A stretch of 41,340 nt of DNA from a virus, in IMG/VR virus record IMGVR_UViG_3300027779_000057, positions 1 through 41,340 of that record; one strand, written 5' to 3'. The notes beneath the pieces are model-generated. The model searched no databases. It saw only the letters and a list, made by a program, of their open reading frames with translations, and was not told where the DNA came from. The position numbers and the translations under genes were made by a program. Shown in pieces: positions 6,230-13,233 of this stretch (positions within the stretch are counted from its first letter, which is position 1; each line of letters starts with the position of its first letter).

Positions 6230-6455
6230 TAATGATCTCCTCTATTAAAGTATCAAAAGACTCGTTAGAAGCATCTTTTTGTCTTGTTAAGTGCTCTTGT
6301 AAAGCCATTTGAACACCAGCACATGCTAAGTAATTCTCTTCTTCTTCTAATTCTCTTAGACCTACATGTACCATTTCTTCTGTACATCCATCTTCTAAAT
6401 CATACTTAACCATTAAGTAATATTCTTTTATTGTATCGTTTAATACTGAGTTCAT
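6222..6455 (-). CDS. Hypothetical acidic protein, 77 aa
   Basis: A mostly helical, acidic protein (GLRELEEEENYLACAGVQMA in the middle). The start has a leader AACTAAAACT... and overlaps nothing upstream, and the end overlaps the 84-residue gene. No family is recognised. Confidence 0.7.
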   Translation of the reverse strand: MNSVLNDTIKEYYLMVKYDLEDGCTEEMVHVGLRELEEEENYLACAGVQMALQEHLTRQKDASNESFDTLIEEIING

Positions 6456-6473
6456 AGTTTTAGTTTTTATATG

Positions 6474-7154
6474 TTAACAATCTGTTCTTAATTTCAATAG
6501 GTTATAGCATTCAATATACTTCTCTTTTGCTTTACCTCTGTATACTTCTTTAAATAACTCATAGAGTCTTTTAGTATATAAGTATTGTGAATCACAATCA
6601 GCGAATAGTTTCTTAGCGTAAGCTTTTCCATATCCTTTTAGGTAATTTACATTATCAGCAGTATCTCCAACTACCATTTGCTCATAGAAGTTAAACATAG
6701 CTTCACTTTCAGTTATATCTTCAAGCTCTTTCTTCTTATAGTTATAGAATAAACAAGGGAATTGTCTGTAGTCTTTATCAACTGCAACAATCATCACCTT
6801 ATCTCTACCTATCTTTTCAGAAGCTCTAAACCAGTATGAAGCAATCATATCATCAGTCTCTACACCATAACCAACTATAGACTTATATTCTGTCTTAACA
6901 TGATTATGTAATGCAAACAAATGCTCAGGGAGTGACTGCTTCTTTCTATTGGCTTTATAGTTAGGAGTAATTAATTTTCTGAAGTTACCTCTACTACCAG
7001 AGAATATATATACACCATCAGGTTCATATGTATTCATGATATCTTTCATTAAGTTTCTATAACTCCATGTGAATTTGTCAATACATTCTTCAAGTGTATC
7101 TGAAGTTACTGCACTAGCAAATATCATAGTATCTGCATCAATTAATATTACCAT
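6474..7154 (-). CDS. 5'-3' exonuclease / flap endonuclease (FEN/PIN family)
   Basis: Degrades 5' ends and flaps during replication, recombination or host DNA breakdown. The 226 residues match the phage FEN family in order: LIDADTM with Asp6/Asp8, the helical-arch segment YKANRK (66-71), ETDDM with Glu99, Asp101 and Asp102, AVDKDYRQ with Asp126/Asp128, and the helix-three-turn-helix GDTADNVNYLKGYG (163-176) with Asp164/Asp167. All metal ligands are present. It is the last enzyme of the operon running from the exonuclease at 9893. Confidence 0.9.
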   Translation of the reverse strand: MVILIDADTMIFASAVTSDTLEECIDKFTWSYRNLMKDIMNTYEPDGVYIFSGSRGNFRKLITPNYKANRKKQSLPEHLFALHNHVKTEYKSIVGYGVETDDMIASYWFRASEKIGRDKVMIVAVDKDYRQFPCLFYNYKKKELEDITESEAMFNFYEQMVVGDTADNVNYLKGYGKAYAKKLFADCDSQYLYTKRLYELFKEVYRGKAKEKYIECYNLLKLRTDC

Positions 7155-7156
7155 AA

Positions 7157-7504
7157 TTATTTAGTTTTATATGTTAGTTCTATCTCTTTTTGTAGGTTCG
7201 CTAGAGCTCTCCACGCTACCTTAGTAGAATGCCTAACTCCATCTGTATCCATTGTGCCAGCTTCCATAAGATGTCTTGTTAAAGCATCTAATTCATCACC
7301 TGACTTACTTCTATCCCAGTGTAAAGGCTTACCAGCATTATGTTGCTCATTACCTATTCTAGAACATATAGCTACTTCTCTAATAGCATCAGGGAAGTAA
7401 TTTAATACCCCTGAAAATATAGGGGTATCTTTTCTTTGTTGTGCAACTGATATAGTAGGTAATTCACCAACTAATTCTTCGTACTTCTTTATGCTATCGC
7501 TCAT
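7157..7504 (-). CDS. dATP/dGTP diphosphohydrolase-like protein (DUF5664 type)
   Basis: Resembles the phage family named dATP/dGTP diphosphohydrolase N-terminal (formerly DUF5664), related in helical design to nucleotide pyrophosphohydrolases. Visible pattern: a Tyr-Phe-Pro-x-Ala-Ile block, GNEQHNAGKPLHWDRSKS, then DELDALTRHL and HSTKVAWRALANLQ, with repeated His, Glu and Asp typical of metal-NTP sites. Start set at MSDS (7504, 115 aa), because the longer reading to 7546 overlaps a micro-gene that ends at 7507. It may bias the nucleotide pool. Assignment is from pattern memory. Confidence 0.7.
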   Translation of the reverse strand: MSDSIKKYEELVGELPTISVAQQRKDTPIFSGVLNYFPDAIREVAICSRIGNEQHNAGKPLHWDRSKSGDELDALTRHLMEAGTMDTDGVRHSTKVAWRALANLQKEIELTYKTK

Positions 7505-7506
7505 AG

Positions 7507-7596
7507 TTACATATGTATTTGTGATATTTGTAATACTGCTAAACACATTAGCAATAATATTCCTATCTCGTGGTTAATCTTCTTATTTCTTTTCAT
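7507..7596 (-). CDS. 29-residue membrane peptide
   Basis: ATG 7596 (leader ACTAAAAACAATTACC) to TAA 7509-7507, 2 bases before the next start. A basic start (MKRNKKINHE) is followed by one hydrophobic helix (IGILLLMCLAVLQIS). It fills the gap between the lipoprotein and the diphosphohydrolase gene. Confidence 0.5.
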   Translation of the reverse strand: MKRNKKINHEIGILLLMCLAVLQISQIHM

Positions 7597-7607
7597 GGTA
7601 ATTGTTT

Positions 7608-8450
7608 TTAGTTTCCACCGTCAACTTCACTCCATGATTGGAATGTAAAGTTTAAACCTGACTCTTCAGCTTGAAGGCTATCAGCTAATATAGTGTATAC
7701 ATTAGTTTGACCAACGCTAGCAGTTACAGTTGATACTATATCGTAATTAACTATCTCTACATCATTAGATTTAGCGTATACTCTTACAGTATGTATTTGA
7801 ACTTGACCATCTACAGAATCAATATTAGACCACATAGATAAATATCTCTTATTAGAGTTAGTGAAAGTCATTAGTTCTGCTACTTCTTGGTTAGTAAATA
7901 CAGTAATAGAATAATAATAATCATCAGTTAAACTATCATCCATCTTTATTAAAGTAATAATTCTACCGTAATTAGTATTCATATCAATGTTAATAAAATC
8001 ATTGTCTCCTGTAATGTCTGCATCTAAAGTTTCACCTTCAAATATAACGTAAGGTACTTGACTCTTTTTGTCATCTAAAACATCTTCCAATATAGCATCC
8101 TGATTTATATTTAATGAATTATAAACCTGACTACCAGAAGCAGTTGTTAACGCAGTAAAATCATTAGCACCTAAAGGTACATCTGCAACTACAAATCCAT
8201 CAACTCCTGATCCATCATCTACTAAATCATAGTCAGCTAATACAACTGTACCTGTTATCGCTGAAGTAACTTCAACACTTATAGACTCTACAGTAACAGG
8301 GACATCATCTCTATTTACATTAGACCTACTTTGACTATCTACGTTTAATCTAACGTCTGTAGTTGGAAATACTATATCGTGTGTGTGTTCATCTTTATGA
8401 CATGAACTTAATATACTTAATACTGTTAATCCTATTATTATGTTTTTCAT
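7608..8450 (-). CDS. Surface-type lipoprotein, 280 aa
   Basis: A secreted lipoprotein: signal peptide and lipobox in residues 1-17 (LSILSSC, Cys17), followed by His-Lys-Asp-Glu, which fits the X-K-(D/E)2-X export signal that sends lipoproteins to the cell surface in Capnocytophaga and relatives. The mature part is beta-rich and acidic, like fimbrillin-type or receptor-domain proteins of Bacteroidetes. Start set at 8450 because the upstream gene stops at 8454-8452 (TAATATG); a reading from 8477 would overlap it. In a phage such a protein most plausibly blocks the receptor (superinfection exclusion). Function is inferred. Confidence 0.8.
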   Translation of the reverse strand: MKNIIIGLTVLSILSSCHKDEHTHDIVFPTTDVRLNVDSQSRSNVNRDDVPVTVESISVEVTSAITGTVVLADYDLVDDGSGVDGFVVADVPLGANDFTALTTASGSQVYNSLNINQDAILEDVLDDKKSQVPYVIFEGETLDADITGDNDFINIDMNTNYGRIITLIKMDDSLTDDYYYSITVFTNQEVAELMTFTNSNKRYLSMWSNIDSVDGQVQIHTVRVYAKSNDVEIVNYDIVSTVTASVGQTNVYTILADSLQAEESGLNFTFQSWSEVDGGN

Positions 8451-8451
8451 A

Positions 8452-8604
8452 TTATTTTTTTGTTTTAGTTGTTTCACTTACTTTTCCACCATCTAAGGTT
8501 GTTATTCTTGCATTTAAATCTACCATAGCTACGTATAATTGACTTAATACTTTTTCCATTCTACCCATTCTTTGGGCAATTGTATGTTTCTTATCGAATT
8601 TCAT
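8452..8604 (-). CDS. Hypothetical protein, 50 aa
   Basis: ATG 8604 to TAA 8454-8452, one base before the lipoprotein start. The product is a helical stretch (MGRMEKVLSQLYVAMVDLNA) with a basic, polar tail (ETTKTKK), so it could be a small coiled coil. The adjacent stop and start fix both this gene and the lipoprotein start. Confidence 0.65.
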   Translation of the reverse strand: MKFDKKHTIAQRMGRMEKVLSQLYVAMVDLNARITTLDGGKVSETTKTKK

Positions 8605-8608
8605 ATGT

Positions 8609-8689
8609 TTAGTTTTTAGTGTAAGCGTAATAGATAGCTCTTATTTGAAAGATTATCATTATTATTCCTATTATTATTATTGGTGTCAT
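8609..8689 (-). CDS. 26-residue membrane peptide
   Basis: ATG 8689 shares its A with the stop of the 39-residue gene (TAATG). The product is one hydrophobic Ile-rich helix then a basic tail (RAIYYAYTKN). Small and repetitive, accepted mainly because of the coupling. Confidence 0.4.
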   Translation of the reverse strand: MTPIIIIGIIMIIFQIRAIYYAYTKN

Positions 8690-8808
8690 TACTCTTTTAT
8701 TAAAGTCATACCATCTCTAACTATAGATTCAGGTAATTCATTAGGTGTGGAATATCCAATTATAGTTTGTGTCAAAGGACATCTGTAACTTGCTGTATTG
8801 TATTTCAT
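8689..8808 (-). CDS. Hypothetical protein, 39 aa
   Basis: ATG 8808 to TAA 8691-8689. Soluble product MKYNTASYRCPLTQTIIGYS followed by an acidic middle. One Cys. It overlaps the start of the 26-residue peptide. Function is unknown. Confidence 0.5.
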   Translation of the reverse strand: MKYNTASYRCPLTQTIIGYSTPNELPESIVRDGMTLIKE

Positions 8809-8820
8809 ATATATATTTAT

Positions 8821-8961
8821 TTATTCGGTTATTATAAAACTTGTCATTTCTTTACAGTCTGCGCATCTACCTTCTAGCTCACATATGTGACCATCAGCAG
8901 AAGCAGAGCAACACTCAGACATATAATCTGTAGTGTCGCTTGTGCATCTATATATATCCAT
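8821..8961 (-). CDS. Cys-rich zinc-ribbon-like protein, 46 aa
   Basis: ATG 8961 overlaps the stop of the exonuclease gene as TAATG. Six Cys in 46 residues, at positions 6, 17, 18, 28, 34 and 37, include a C-x-x-C knuckle (RCADC), so metal binding is likely. The missing zinc finger of the preceding exonuclease makes a partnership conceivable, but this is speculation. Confidence 0.6.
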   Translation of the reverse strand: MDIYRCTSDTTDYMSECCSASADGHICELEGRCADCKEMTSFIITE

Positions 8962-9893
8962 TATGCATTAAAGAATTTCATATACTCTCCATTGCTAATC
9001 TTGTATTGAACACCATCTGTATTAGATTGCATTATACGTTGAATAGTTCCGTTAGGAGTACAAGTAGTTCTGTATAAGAATACATCAGTAGTACCATCAG
9101 AAGGTGATGTCCATTTTGGTAGACCAGCTAATACACCAAAGTGTACTTTATGCCCCATATACTTTCTTAATGTAATATACATAGCTTCAGTAGATACAAT
9201 ATCACCAACATTATAATCTACCATTTTCTGTAGATATTCTTTCTGTTGAGCTTTAGTACCTTCTTGAATCATATCCCACATCTTAATACCTTCGTGAGTC
9301 TGTTTGTTCTCTACGTTAAGAAACTTAGTTATATAATCCATAGAGTAAGATGGTAATCTAAATAATCTCTTAGTCTGCTTCATTATATCAAACGACTTAA
9401 TAAATGTATTGAAGTGAATACCATGTTTCATTGCTCTTGCATTTAACCATCTGTTATCAAATCTATCATTATTTTGACCAACAATCATATCAGCAGAATT
9501 ATATTCTACCATAAACTTTTCAATCATAGCTTTATCACAGTGATCTTTATCCCATGTTAAAGCGTGAATCTTATCTTCTCCTAACCATTTCCATGATACT
9601 GATATCATCTTAGGTTCTGATGTTAAGTTCTTATGACCAACATATTGTTTACCAGTCCACCATACTTTAGCGTTTACTCTAGATGTTTCAATATCATATA
9701 TCATTACTCTGAAAGAGTCTGTAGTTGTATTGTCTCCAGTTAAACCTAAGTTCTGAGCCCATGCTCTAACTGTTCTAGTAGTAACACCAAATGTAGATGC
9801 TAATTGATTTTGTGCTTTAGACTTAGAATCTTCTCTTCTGTAAGATACTTTGATCAATTCTTTGTCTACGTCTGTTAATTGTTTAAAGTTCAT
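8961..9893 (-). CDS. DnaQ-like 3'-5' exonuclease with N-terminal HTH
   Basis: A 310-residue fusion. Residues 26-50 form a helix-turn-helix (LASTFGVTTRTVRAWAQNLG). Residues 62-245 are a DEDD exonuclease: DIETS with Asp67/Glu69 (ExoI), NNDRFD near 141-146 (ExoII) and YNVGDIVSTE with Asp231 and Tyr227 (ExoIII region). The C-terminal 60 residues are unassigned. Possible role: proofreading-like trimming or DNA processing in recombination, targeted by the HTH. It is the first gene after the 9919 promoter. Confidence 0.85.
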   Translation of the reverse strand: MNFKQLTDVDKELIKVSYRREDSKSKAQNQLASTFGVTTRTVRAWAQNLGLTGDNTTTDSFRVMIYDIETSRVNAKVWWTGKQYVGHKNLTSEPKMISVSWKWLGEDKIHALTWDKDHCDKAMIEKFMVEYNSADMIVGQNNDRFDNRWLNARAMKHGIHFNTFIKSFDIMKQTKRLFRLPSYSMDYITKFLNVENKQTHEGIKMWDMIQEGTKAQQKEYLQKMVDYNVGDIVSTEAMYITLRKYMGHKVHFGVLAGLPKWTSPSDGTTDVFLYRTTCTPNGTIQRIMQSNTDGVQYKISNGEYMKFFNA

Positions 9894-9918
9894 ATTGTTT
9901 TTGTTTTATTGTTATACG

Positions 9919-9950
9919 CAAATATACGATATATTATGCGAGCTACCAAA
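9919..9950 (-). promoter_or_regulatory. Middle promoter, TTTG-N20-TATATTTG (extended)
   Basis: Minus strand: TTTGGTAGCTCG at 9950-9939, 20 bases between TTTG and TATATTTG (9926-9919). It drives the exonuclease operon (9893-5975) and shares the extended block with four other middle promoters. Confidence 0.85.
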
Positions 9951-9964
9951 TGAATTAGCTATTA

Positions 9965-10138
9965 TTATCTCATTCTCGAAGGAATATTGTATTGATTTAA
10001 ATCTTCCTCTGTACATTCTGACCAGCATACTACTGCATCACTAGGATACTTACTTAGTATATATGTTAAATGTTGCATGAAGAATTCACCTTCTGTATTG
10101 ATAACTATACGTTCATTATTTACTACTAATGTTTCCAT
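9965..10138 (-). CDS. Hypothetical protein, 57 aa
   Basis: ATG 10138 comes one base after the stop of the 63-residue gene (TAATATG), and the gene ends at TAA 9967-9965. A soluble alpha/beta product (METLVVNNERIVINTEGEFF start, two Cys, WSECTEEDL motif). No family is recognised. Confidence 0.65.
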   Translation of the reverse strand: METLVVNNERIVINTEGEFFMQHLTYILSKYPSDAVVCWSECTEEDLNQYNIPSRMR

Positions 10139-10139
10139 A

Positions 10140-10331
10140 TTATCTATTTAATTCTAAGGTTGTGTATATATAATTAGCTAATTCTAATTCTATTTCGAAT
10201 CCTGAATATACTAAATTGATTTGTTCTTTAGATACTATAGGGTATCCATCCCAATCAAAGTTCTTTACGTTGTTCTTTGCTTTTTCTAATCTTGCCCAAG
10301 CAAAATTGTGTGCTCTTTCTTGTATTGTCAT
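10140..10331 (-). CDS. Hypothetical protein, 63 aa
   Basis: Start set at MTIQ (10331), because an upstream ATG at 10358 lies inside the promoter -7 element (10363-10356) and would precede the start of transcription. The product has an amphipathic first helix (FAWARLEKAKNNV) and an aromatic middle (NFDWDGYPIVSKEQI). It resembles short phage proteins with a FDWDG-Y-P pattern, but no function is known. Confidence 0.7.
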   Translation of the reverse strand: MTIQERAHNFAWARLEKAKNNVKNFDWDGYPIVSKEQINLVYSGFEIELELANYIYTTLELNR

Positions 10332-10355
10332 AGTGTTTGTTTTTATTGTTCCATA

Positions 10356-10387
10356 CAAATATAGTAATTATAATGCGAGTAAACAAA
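10356..10387 (-). promoter_or_regulatory. Middle promoter, TTTG-N20-TATATTTG
   Basis: Minus-strand TTTG (10387-10384), 20 bases, TATATTTG (10363-10356). The extended block is more divergent here (TTTGTTTACTCG). It directly follows the terminator of the sigma operon and serves 10331-9965. Confidence 0.8.
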
Positions 10388-10418
10388 TAAAACCCCACTT
10401 ATTTTACTAAATGAGGTT
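10385..10418 (-). terminator. Intrinsic terminator after the recombination/sigma operon
   Basis: Minus strand: an 11-base-pair stem (AACCTCATTTA with TAAGTGGGGTT, loop GTAAAA) followed by TTATTTG. It ends the operon 13773-10427, and its tail overlaps the next promoter. Confidence 0.75.
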
Positions 10419-10426
10419 ATTATTTA

Positions 10427-10822
10427 CTATTTATCTTCGTAAGTTAAGTATATGTTCTTTAATGAACTTAATACATTTCTTACACATGAAGGACAGTTAC
10501 TAGGCTTCTTAGTCTGATGCATAACTCTATTGTAGATAAGATACAAATCTCTAAGTAACTCTGCTCTAAGCGTTCCAGTCGTATTGTCTGGGTACTTCTT
10601 AAAGTGTTTATCTAGAACTTTATATTCTTTCTCTGTTAAACATTCAGGTTTCTGATAAGGATAGAGCTTATTTAATAAAGCTTTTCTCTCATCACAACCA
10701 CAATCCTCACCTAGTATAAACTTAGCAATCTTATCAATACCTGTAGCTTTTAATACTTTTTCTACTGTATCTCCAAGACCTTTACTTACCTTAGGTTTAC
10801 TTACTCTTTTTTTCTTTGTCAT
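10427..10822 (-). CDS. Hypothetical Zn-binding-like protein, 131 aa
   Basis: A basic N-terminus (KKKRVSKPKVSKG) is followed by a helical domain with a Cys pair C-G-C near residue 42 and C-P-S-C near residue 109, plausible zinc ligands. The pattern EDCGCDERKALLNKLYPY and the ending PSCVRNVLSSLKNIY recur in Bacteroidetes phages as a conserved protein of unknown function. It follows the sigma gene by 6 bases, so a partner of the sigma factor is possible. Confidence 0.75.
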   Translation of the reverse strand: MTKKKRVSKPKVSKGLGDTVEKVLKATGIDKIAKFILGEDCGCDERKALLNKLYPYQKPECLTEKEYKVLDKHFKKYPDNTTGTLRAELLRDLYLIYNRVMHQTKKPSNCPSCVRNVLSSLKNIYLTYEDK

Positions 10823-10828
10823 AATTTA

Positions 10829-11404
10829 TTATTTAATTAAGTGATAATCTTTGTTAAAGAAGTCAGCGACATCTTCGCCACATTCATCTCTAACTATATT
10901 CATTACTTTAGTCAATGTATTAAAAATACTATTTAAGTTGATACCTGTTTCTTTAGCCATTCTTCTCATAGATAGCTCTCTTGTATTGTATCCTATAAAT
11001 ATATTCTTAAAGTATGGATAGTTATCTGATATAGGTAACCCATCTAAAACCTTGACGACCTTAGAGTATGTTTTATCAAACGCATCTTGCTCTGACTCAT
11101 TGTAATCTTCATTACTAGATATCAAATCATATTTGTTTTCCTCTGGATTATCATCCGTTGAATATACTGTTAATTTATTTTTCTGTCTGTAATAATCTCC
11201 ATGAAGAGATTTAAGAGTTAAGTACACATAAAACTTATTTACATCATCATCACCATAAGTTATATCTTTACCTCTCTCTACTAAATCATGAATCTTTATA
11301 TACATGTCTTGTACTATATCTTCTGCAATTGAAGGGTTCGCTCCAAATCCTAAGACCATTCTGTTCCACGTTGAGTGGTTCTTTGCTAGTTTCTCTAGGA
11401 TCAT
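10829..11404 (-). CDS. ECF-like RNA polymerase sigma factor
   Basis: A two-domain sigma-like protein of 191 residues. Residues 10-75 are sigma region 2 (AEDIVQDMYIKIHDL, then LKSLHGDYYRQKNK, the region 2.3/2.4 helix). Residues 139-174 are a region 4 helix-turn-helix (TRELSMRRMAKETGINLNSI). No region 3 or 1.1, so the ECF type. It most likely redirects host RNA polymerase to the late promoters AAAC-N16-CGTTA at 5966, 19340, 24028, 26304, 32675 and 40354. The start is fixed by TAATG overlap with the 46-residue gene. The link to those promoters is inferred. Confidence 0.85.
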   Translation of the reverse strand: MILEKLAKNHSTWNRMVLGFGANPSIAEDIVQDMYIKIHDLVERGKDITYGDDDVNKFYVYLTLKSLHGDYYRQKNKLTVYSTDDNPEENKYDLISSNEDYNESEQDAFDKTYSKVVKVLDGLPISDNYPYFKNIFIGYNTRELSMRRMAKETGINLNSIFNTLTKVMNIVRDECGEDVADFFNKDYHLIK

Positions 11405-11544
11405 TATGCGGTAGGTATCATATTAATACTAACGAAACCTAAATCTAGTTTGTATACATTATATGAACTTTCTTCAGTTTCTTGAACTGTTACTATTTCA
11501 AATCCGAATACGAATCCTACTATTAATCTGCTTGTTACATACAT
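11404..11544 (-). CDS. Hypothetical protein, 46 aa
   Basis: ATG 11544 to TAA 11406-11404, sharing a base with the sigma start. It has a hydrophobic N-terminal half (RLIVGFVFGFEIVTVQ) and an acidic middle (ETEESS). A small beta protein or membrane-associated peptide. Its position right before the sigma gene makes an anti-sigma or modulating role conceivable, without evidence. Confidence 0.6.
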   Translation of the reverse strand: MYVTSRLIVGFVFGFEIVTVQETEESSYNVYKLDLGFVSINMIPTA

Positions 11545-11546
11545 AT

Positions 11547-11942
11547 TTATATTGTTTTTATAGTTATCTCGACTCTAGGATTATCCTTGTCAAGCTCTGT
11601 TGGTAGTATTATCTCTGTCTTTACATTGTCATCATTATCATCATCCCAACATCCATACTCTGTTACTGCATCTAAAAAGAATTTACTTGCAATTGATACT
11701 ACGTTCATTTTATCTAAGCTTCTCTTGGAAGGCTTGAATACTTGATATGTAATTTCAACTGGAGTCTCTATCTCTAGTCCGTCTAACTGATCCTTCATTA
11801 ACTCTTTGTATACTTTCTTAGCCTGATTGTTTACCAAGAAATGTAAATTTCTATAGGTATTTAAGTTCATTGCTATTCTTTTATCCTTAGACTTAACTCT
11901 GGGTAGATATACTGCAAAAGGTGTATTAAATTTAGTTATCAT
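11547..11942 (-). CDS. rusA: RusA-like Holliday junction resolvase
   Basis: Cuts four-way DNA junctions made by recombination before packaging. The 131 residues show the RusA order: N-terminal strand, KRSLDKMNVV (Asp77), FFLDAVTEYG (Asp91) and the acidic WDDDNDDNV (Asp100-102), then a C-terminal strand VEITIK. Overlaps the ATPase gene by 11 bases, within the ERF-SSB-ATPase recombination set. Confidence 0.85.
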   Translation of the reverse strand: MITKFNTPFAVYLPRVKSKDKRIAMNLNTYRNLHFLVNNQAKKVYKELMKDQLDGLEIETPVEITYQVFKPSKRSLDKMNVVSIASKFFLDAVTEYGCWDDDNDDNVKTEIILPTELDKDNPRVEITIKTI

Positions 11943-12801
11943 ACTTTACTTTCTTAAAGTTAGTGCCTTCTAGTACATCAAACAAATCACCTTCAACTTC
12001 AGGTAATCCATGATTATTTACTTTAAAGCTAAATGTCTCAAAAGGAAACCCTCTTGATCTCTTACATGATACAGTTACTAATTCTTTATTTACGGTGTTA
12101 ACCTCTAATTGAATCTGAGTCTCTGCTTTCTTCTCTAGGAATGAACCTAGATGACCAGTTGGCTTATCGCTACCAAAGTTACTGTGAATTACAGTTACTA
12201 TATGACAGTTTAATTCTGCTGACCATTTCATTATCTTTTGTACTACTGCATTAGATTCCTCTAAGTTATTTACATCAGATACTAAATCGGCTATACCATC
12301 AATGATAACAACACCACATTTATTCTCTAATTTATTATATAAGTAATACTCTATAAAATCTATTCTCTCTTTATATCCTAATGTTCTTAAACCGAATGTA
12401 TGATAACATCCAGCATCTTCACCTTTATTCATATCCAATACTCTTCTAAATACTTTCTGTGCATGGAATCTACCTTGCTCTGTATCAAAATGTACTAAAC
12501 ATTCATCATTTCTATGTCCTTTAATATTACCACCAAAGTTATTTGAACCAGATAAATATACTGATCCTAATAGGCTAATAAAGAAAGTCTTCTTAGATTT
12601 AGGTGGAGCTTGTACAAAACTAAAGTTTCCATATGTACCTATTGGCACTGGATAACTAATAGTACCAGCTGGTGTATGAGTCATAGCTTCTCCTAATGAG
12701 ATAGCTACTGGTGGGTAAGATATTTCTTCCTCTGCATCAATGAATAAGTCTTCTGCTAACTTATCGAAATACATATTCTTTACTTCTAAATCCTCTGTCA
12801 T
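11932..12801 (-). CDS. RecA-like / RepA-type AAA ATPase
   Basis: A single RecA-fold ATPase domain of 289 residues, similar to the RepA/AAA_25 group. Walker B is VVIIDGIADL (164-173), with HFDTEQGR (105-111) and the sensor-like strand IVTVIHS (201-207) and GHLGSFLEKKAET. Walker A is odd: APPKSKKT (65-72) has Ala and Lys where the two conserved Gly stand, although Lys71-Thr72 remain. It probably acts on single-stranded DNA with SSB and ERF, as the only motor for replication or recombination in the genome. Confidence 0.85.
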   Translation of the reverse strand: MTEDLEVKNMYFDKLAEDLFIDAEEEISYPPVAISLGEAMTHTPAGTISYPVPIGTYGNFSFVQAPPKSKKTFFISLLGSVYLSGSNNFGGNIKGHRNDECLVHFDTEQGRFHAQKVFRRVLDMNKGEDAGCYHTFGLRTLGYKERIDFIEYYLYNKLENKCGVVIIDGIADLVSDVNNLEESNAVVQKIMKWSAELNCHIVTVIHSNFGSDKPTGHLGSFLEKKAETQIQLEVNTVNKELVTVSCKRSRGFPFETFSFKVNNHGLPEVEGDLFDVLEGTNFKKVKYDN

Positions 12802-12844
12802 ATCTTAGTTTGTTTTTATTAATACTTTGTTTTTAGTCTTAGTT

Positions 12845-12872
12845 AATAAGGGAGCGATCAAACTCCCCTATT
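12845..12872 (-). promoter_or_regulatory. Hairpin between SSB and ATPase genes
   Basis: Minus-strand AATAGGGGAG and CTCCCTTATT can pair over 10 bases around an 8-base loop, in the 86-base gap after SSB. No T tract follows, so it looks more like an attenuator, RNA-processing or mRNA-stability element that would let SSB mRNA outnumber the rest. Confidence 0.6.
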
Positions 12873-12887
12873 TATTTTAATGTACTA

Positions 12888-13211
12888 CTAGAAAGGGAAA
12901 TCATCACCTGAAGCAGTCTCAACAGCTGGTGCTGGAGCTGGCTTAGGAGCATCCTGATCTTGTCTTACAGCTACAACGATAGAATCGTCAGTCCAAACTA
13001 CTTTACCGTTACCTAAGTAAGTCTTTTGCTTTTTAGCTTCTCTCTCTTCTTTAGTCTGTGAATCAAATGCTGATACATTCTGACCAAATTGATTAGTCTC
13101 ATCGTTAATACTAACAGTAAAGTTATAATATACTTTTCCGTTCTTTCCTTTAACAAACTTCTCTTTCGGTAAATTTGCTACGTCAATTGATAAATTTAAT
13201 AATGCGCTCAT
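12888..13211 (-). CDS. ssb: Single-stranded DNA-binding protein
   Basis: Coats single-stranded DNA during replication and recombination. 107 residues: an OB-like N-terminal domain (LNLSIDVANLPKEKFVKG, YYNFTVSIND), a Pro/Ala-rich linker and the diagnostic acidic tip DDFPF at the very C-terminus that recruits partner proteins. Short for an SSB, as in many phages. Placed between ERF and the ATPase. Confidence 0.88.
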   Translation of the reverse strand: MSALLNLSIDVANLPKEKFVKGKNGKVYYNFTVSINDETNQFGQNVSAFDSQTKEEREAKKQKTYLGNGKVVWTDDSIVVAVRQDQDAPKPAPAPAVETASGDDFPF

Positions 13212-13233
13212 AGTTTTTGTGTTTTAGTTATAA

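Noticed and set aside
8451-8477. Earlier start (8477) for the lipoprotein
   Set aside because: Would overlap the 50-aa gene, and puts nine polar residues before the signal peptide; ATG 8450 directly follows that gene's stop.
10332-10358. Earlier start (10358) for the 63-aa protein
   Set aside because: Lies within the -7 element of its own promoter.
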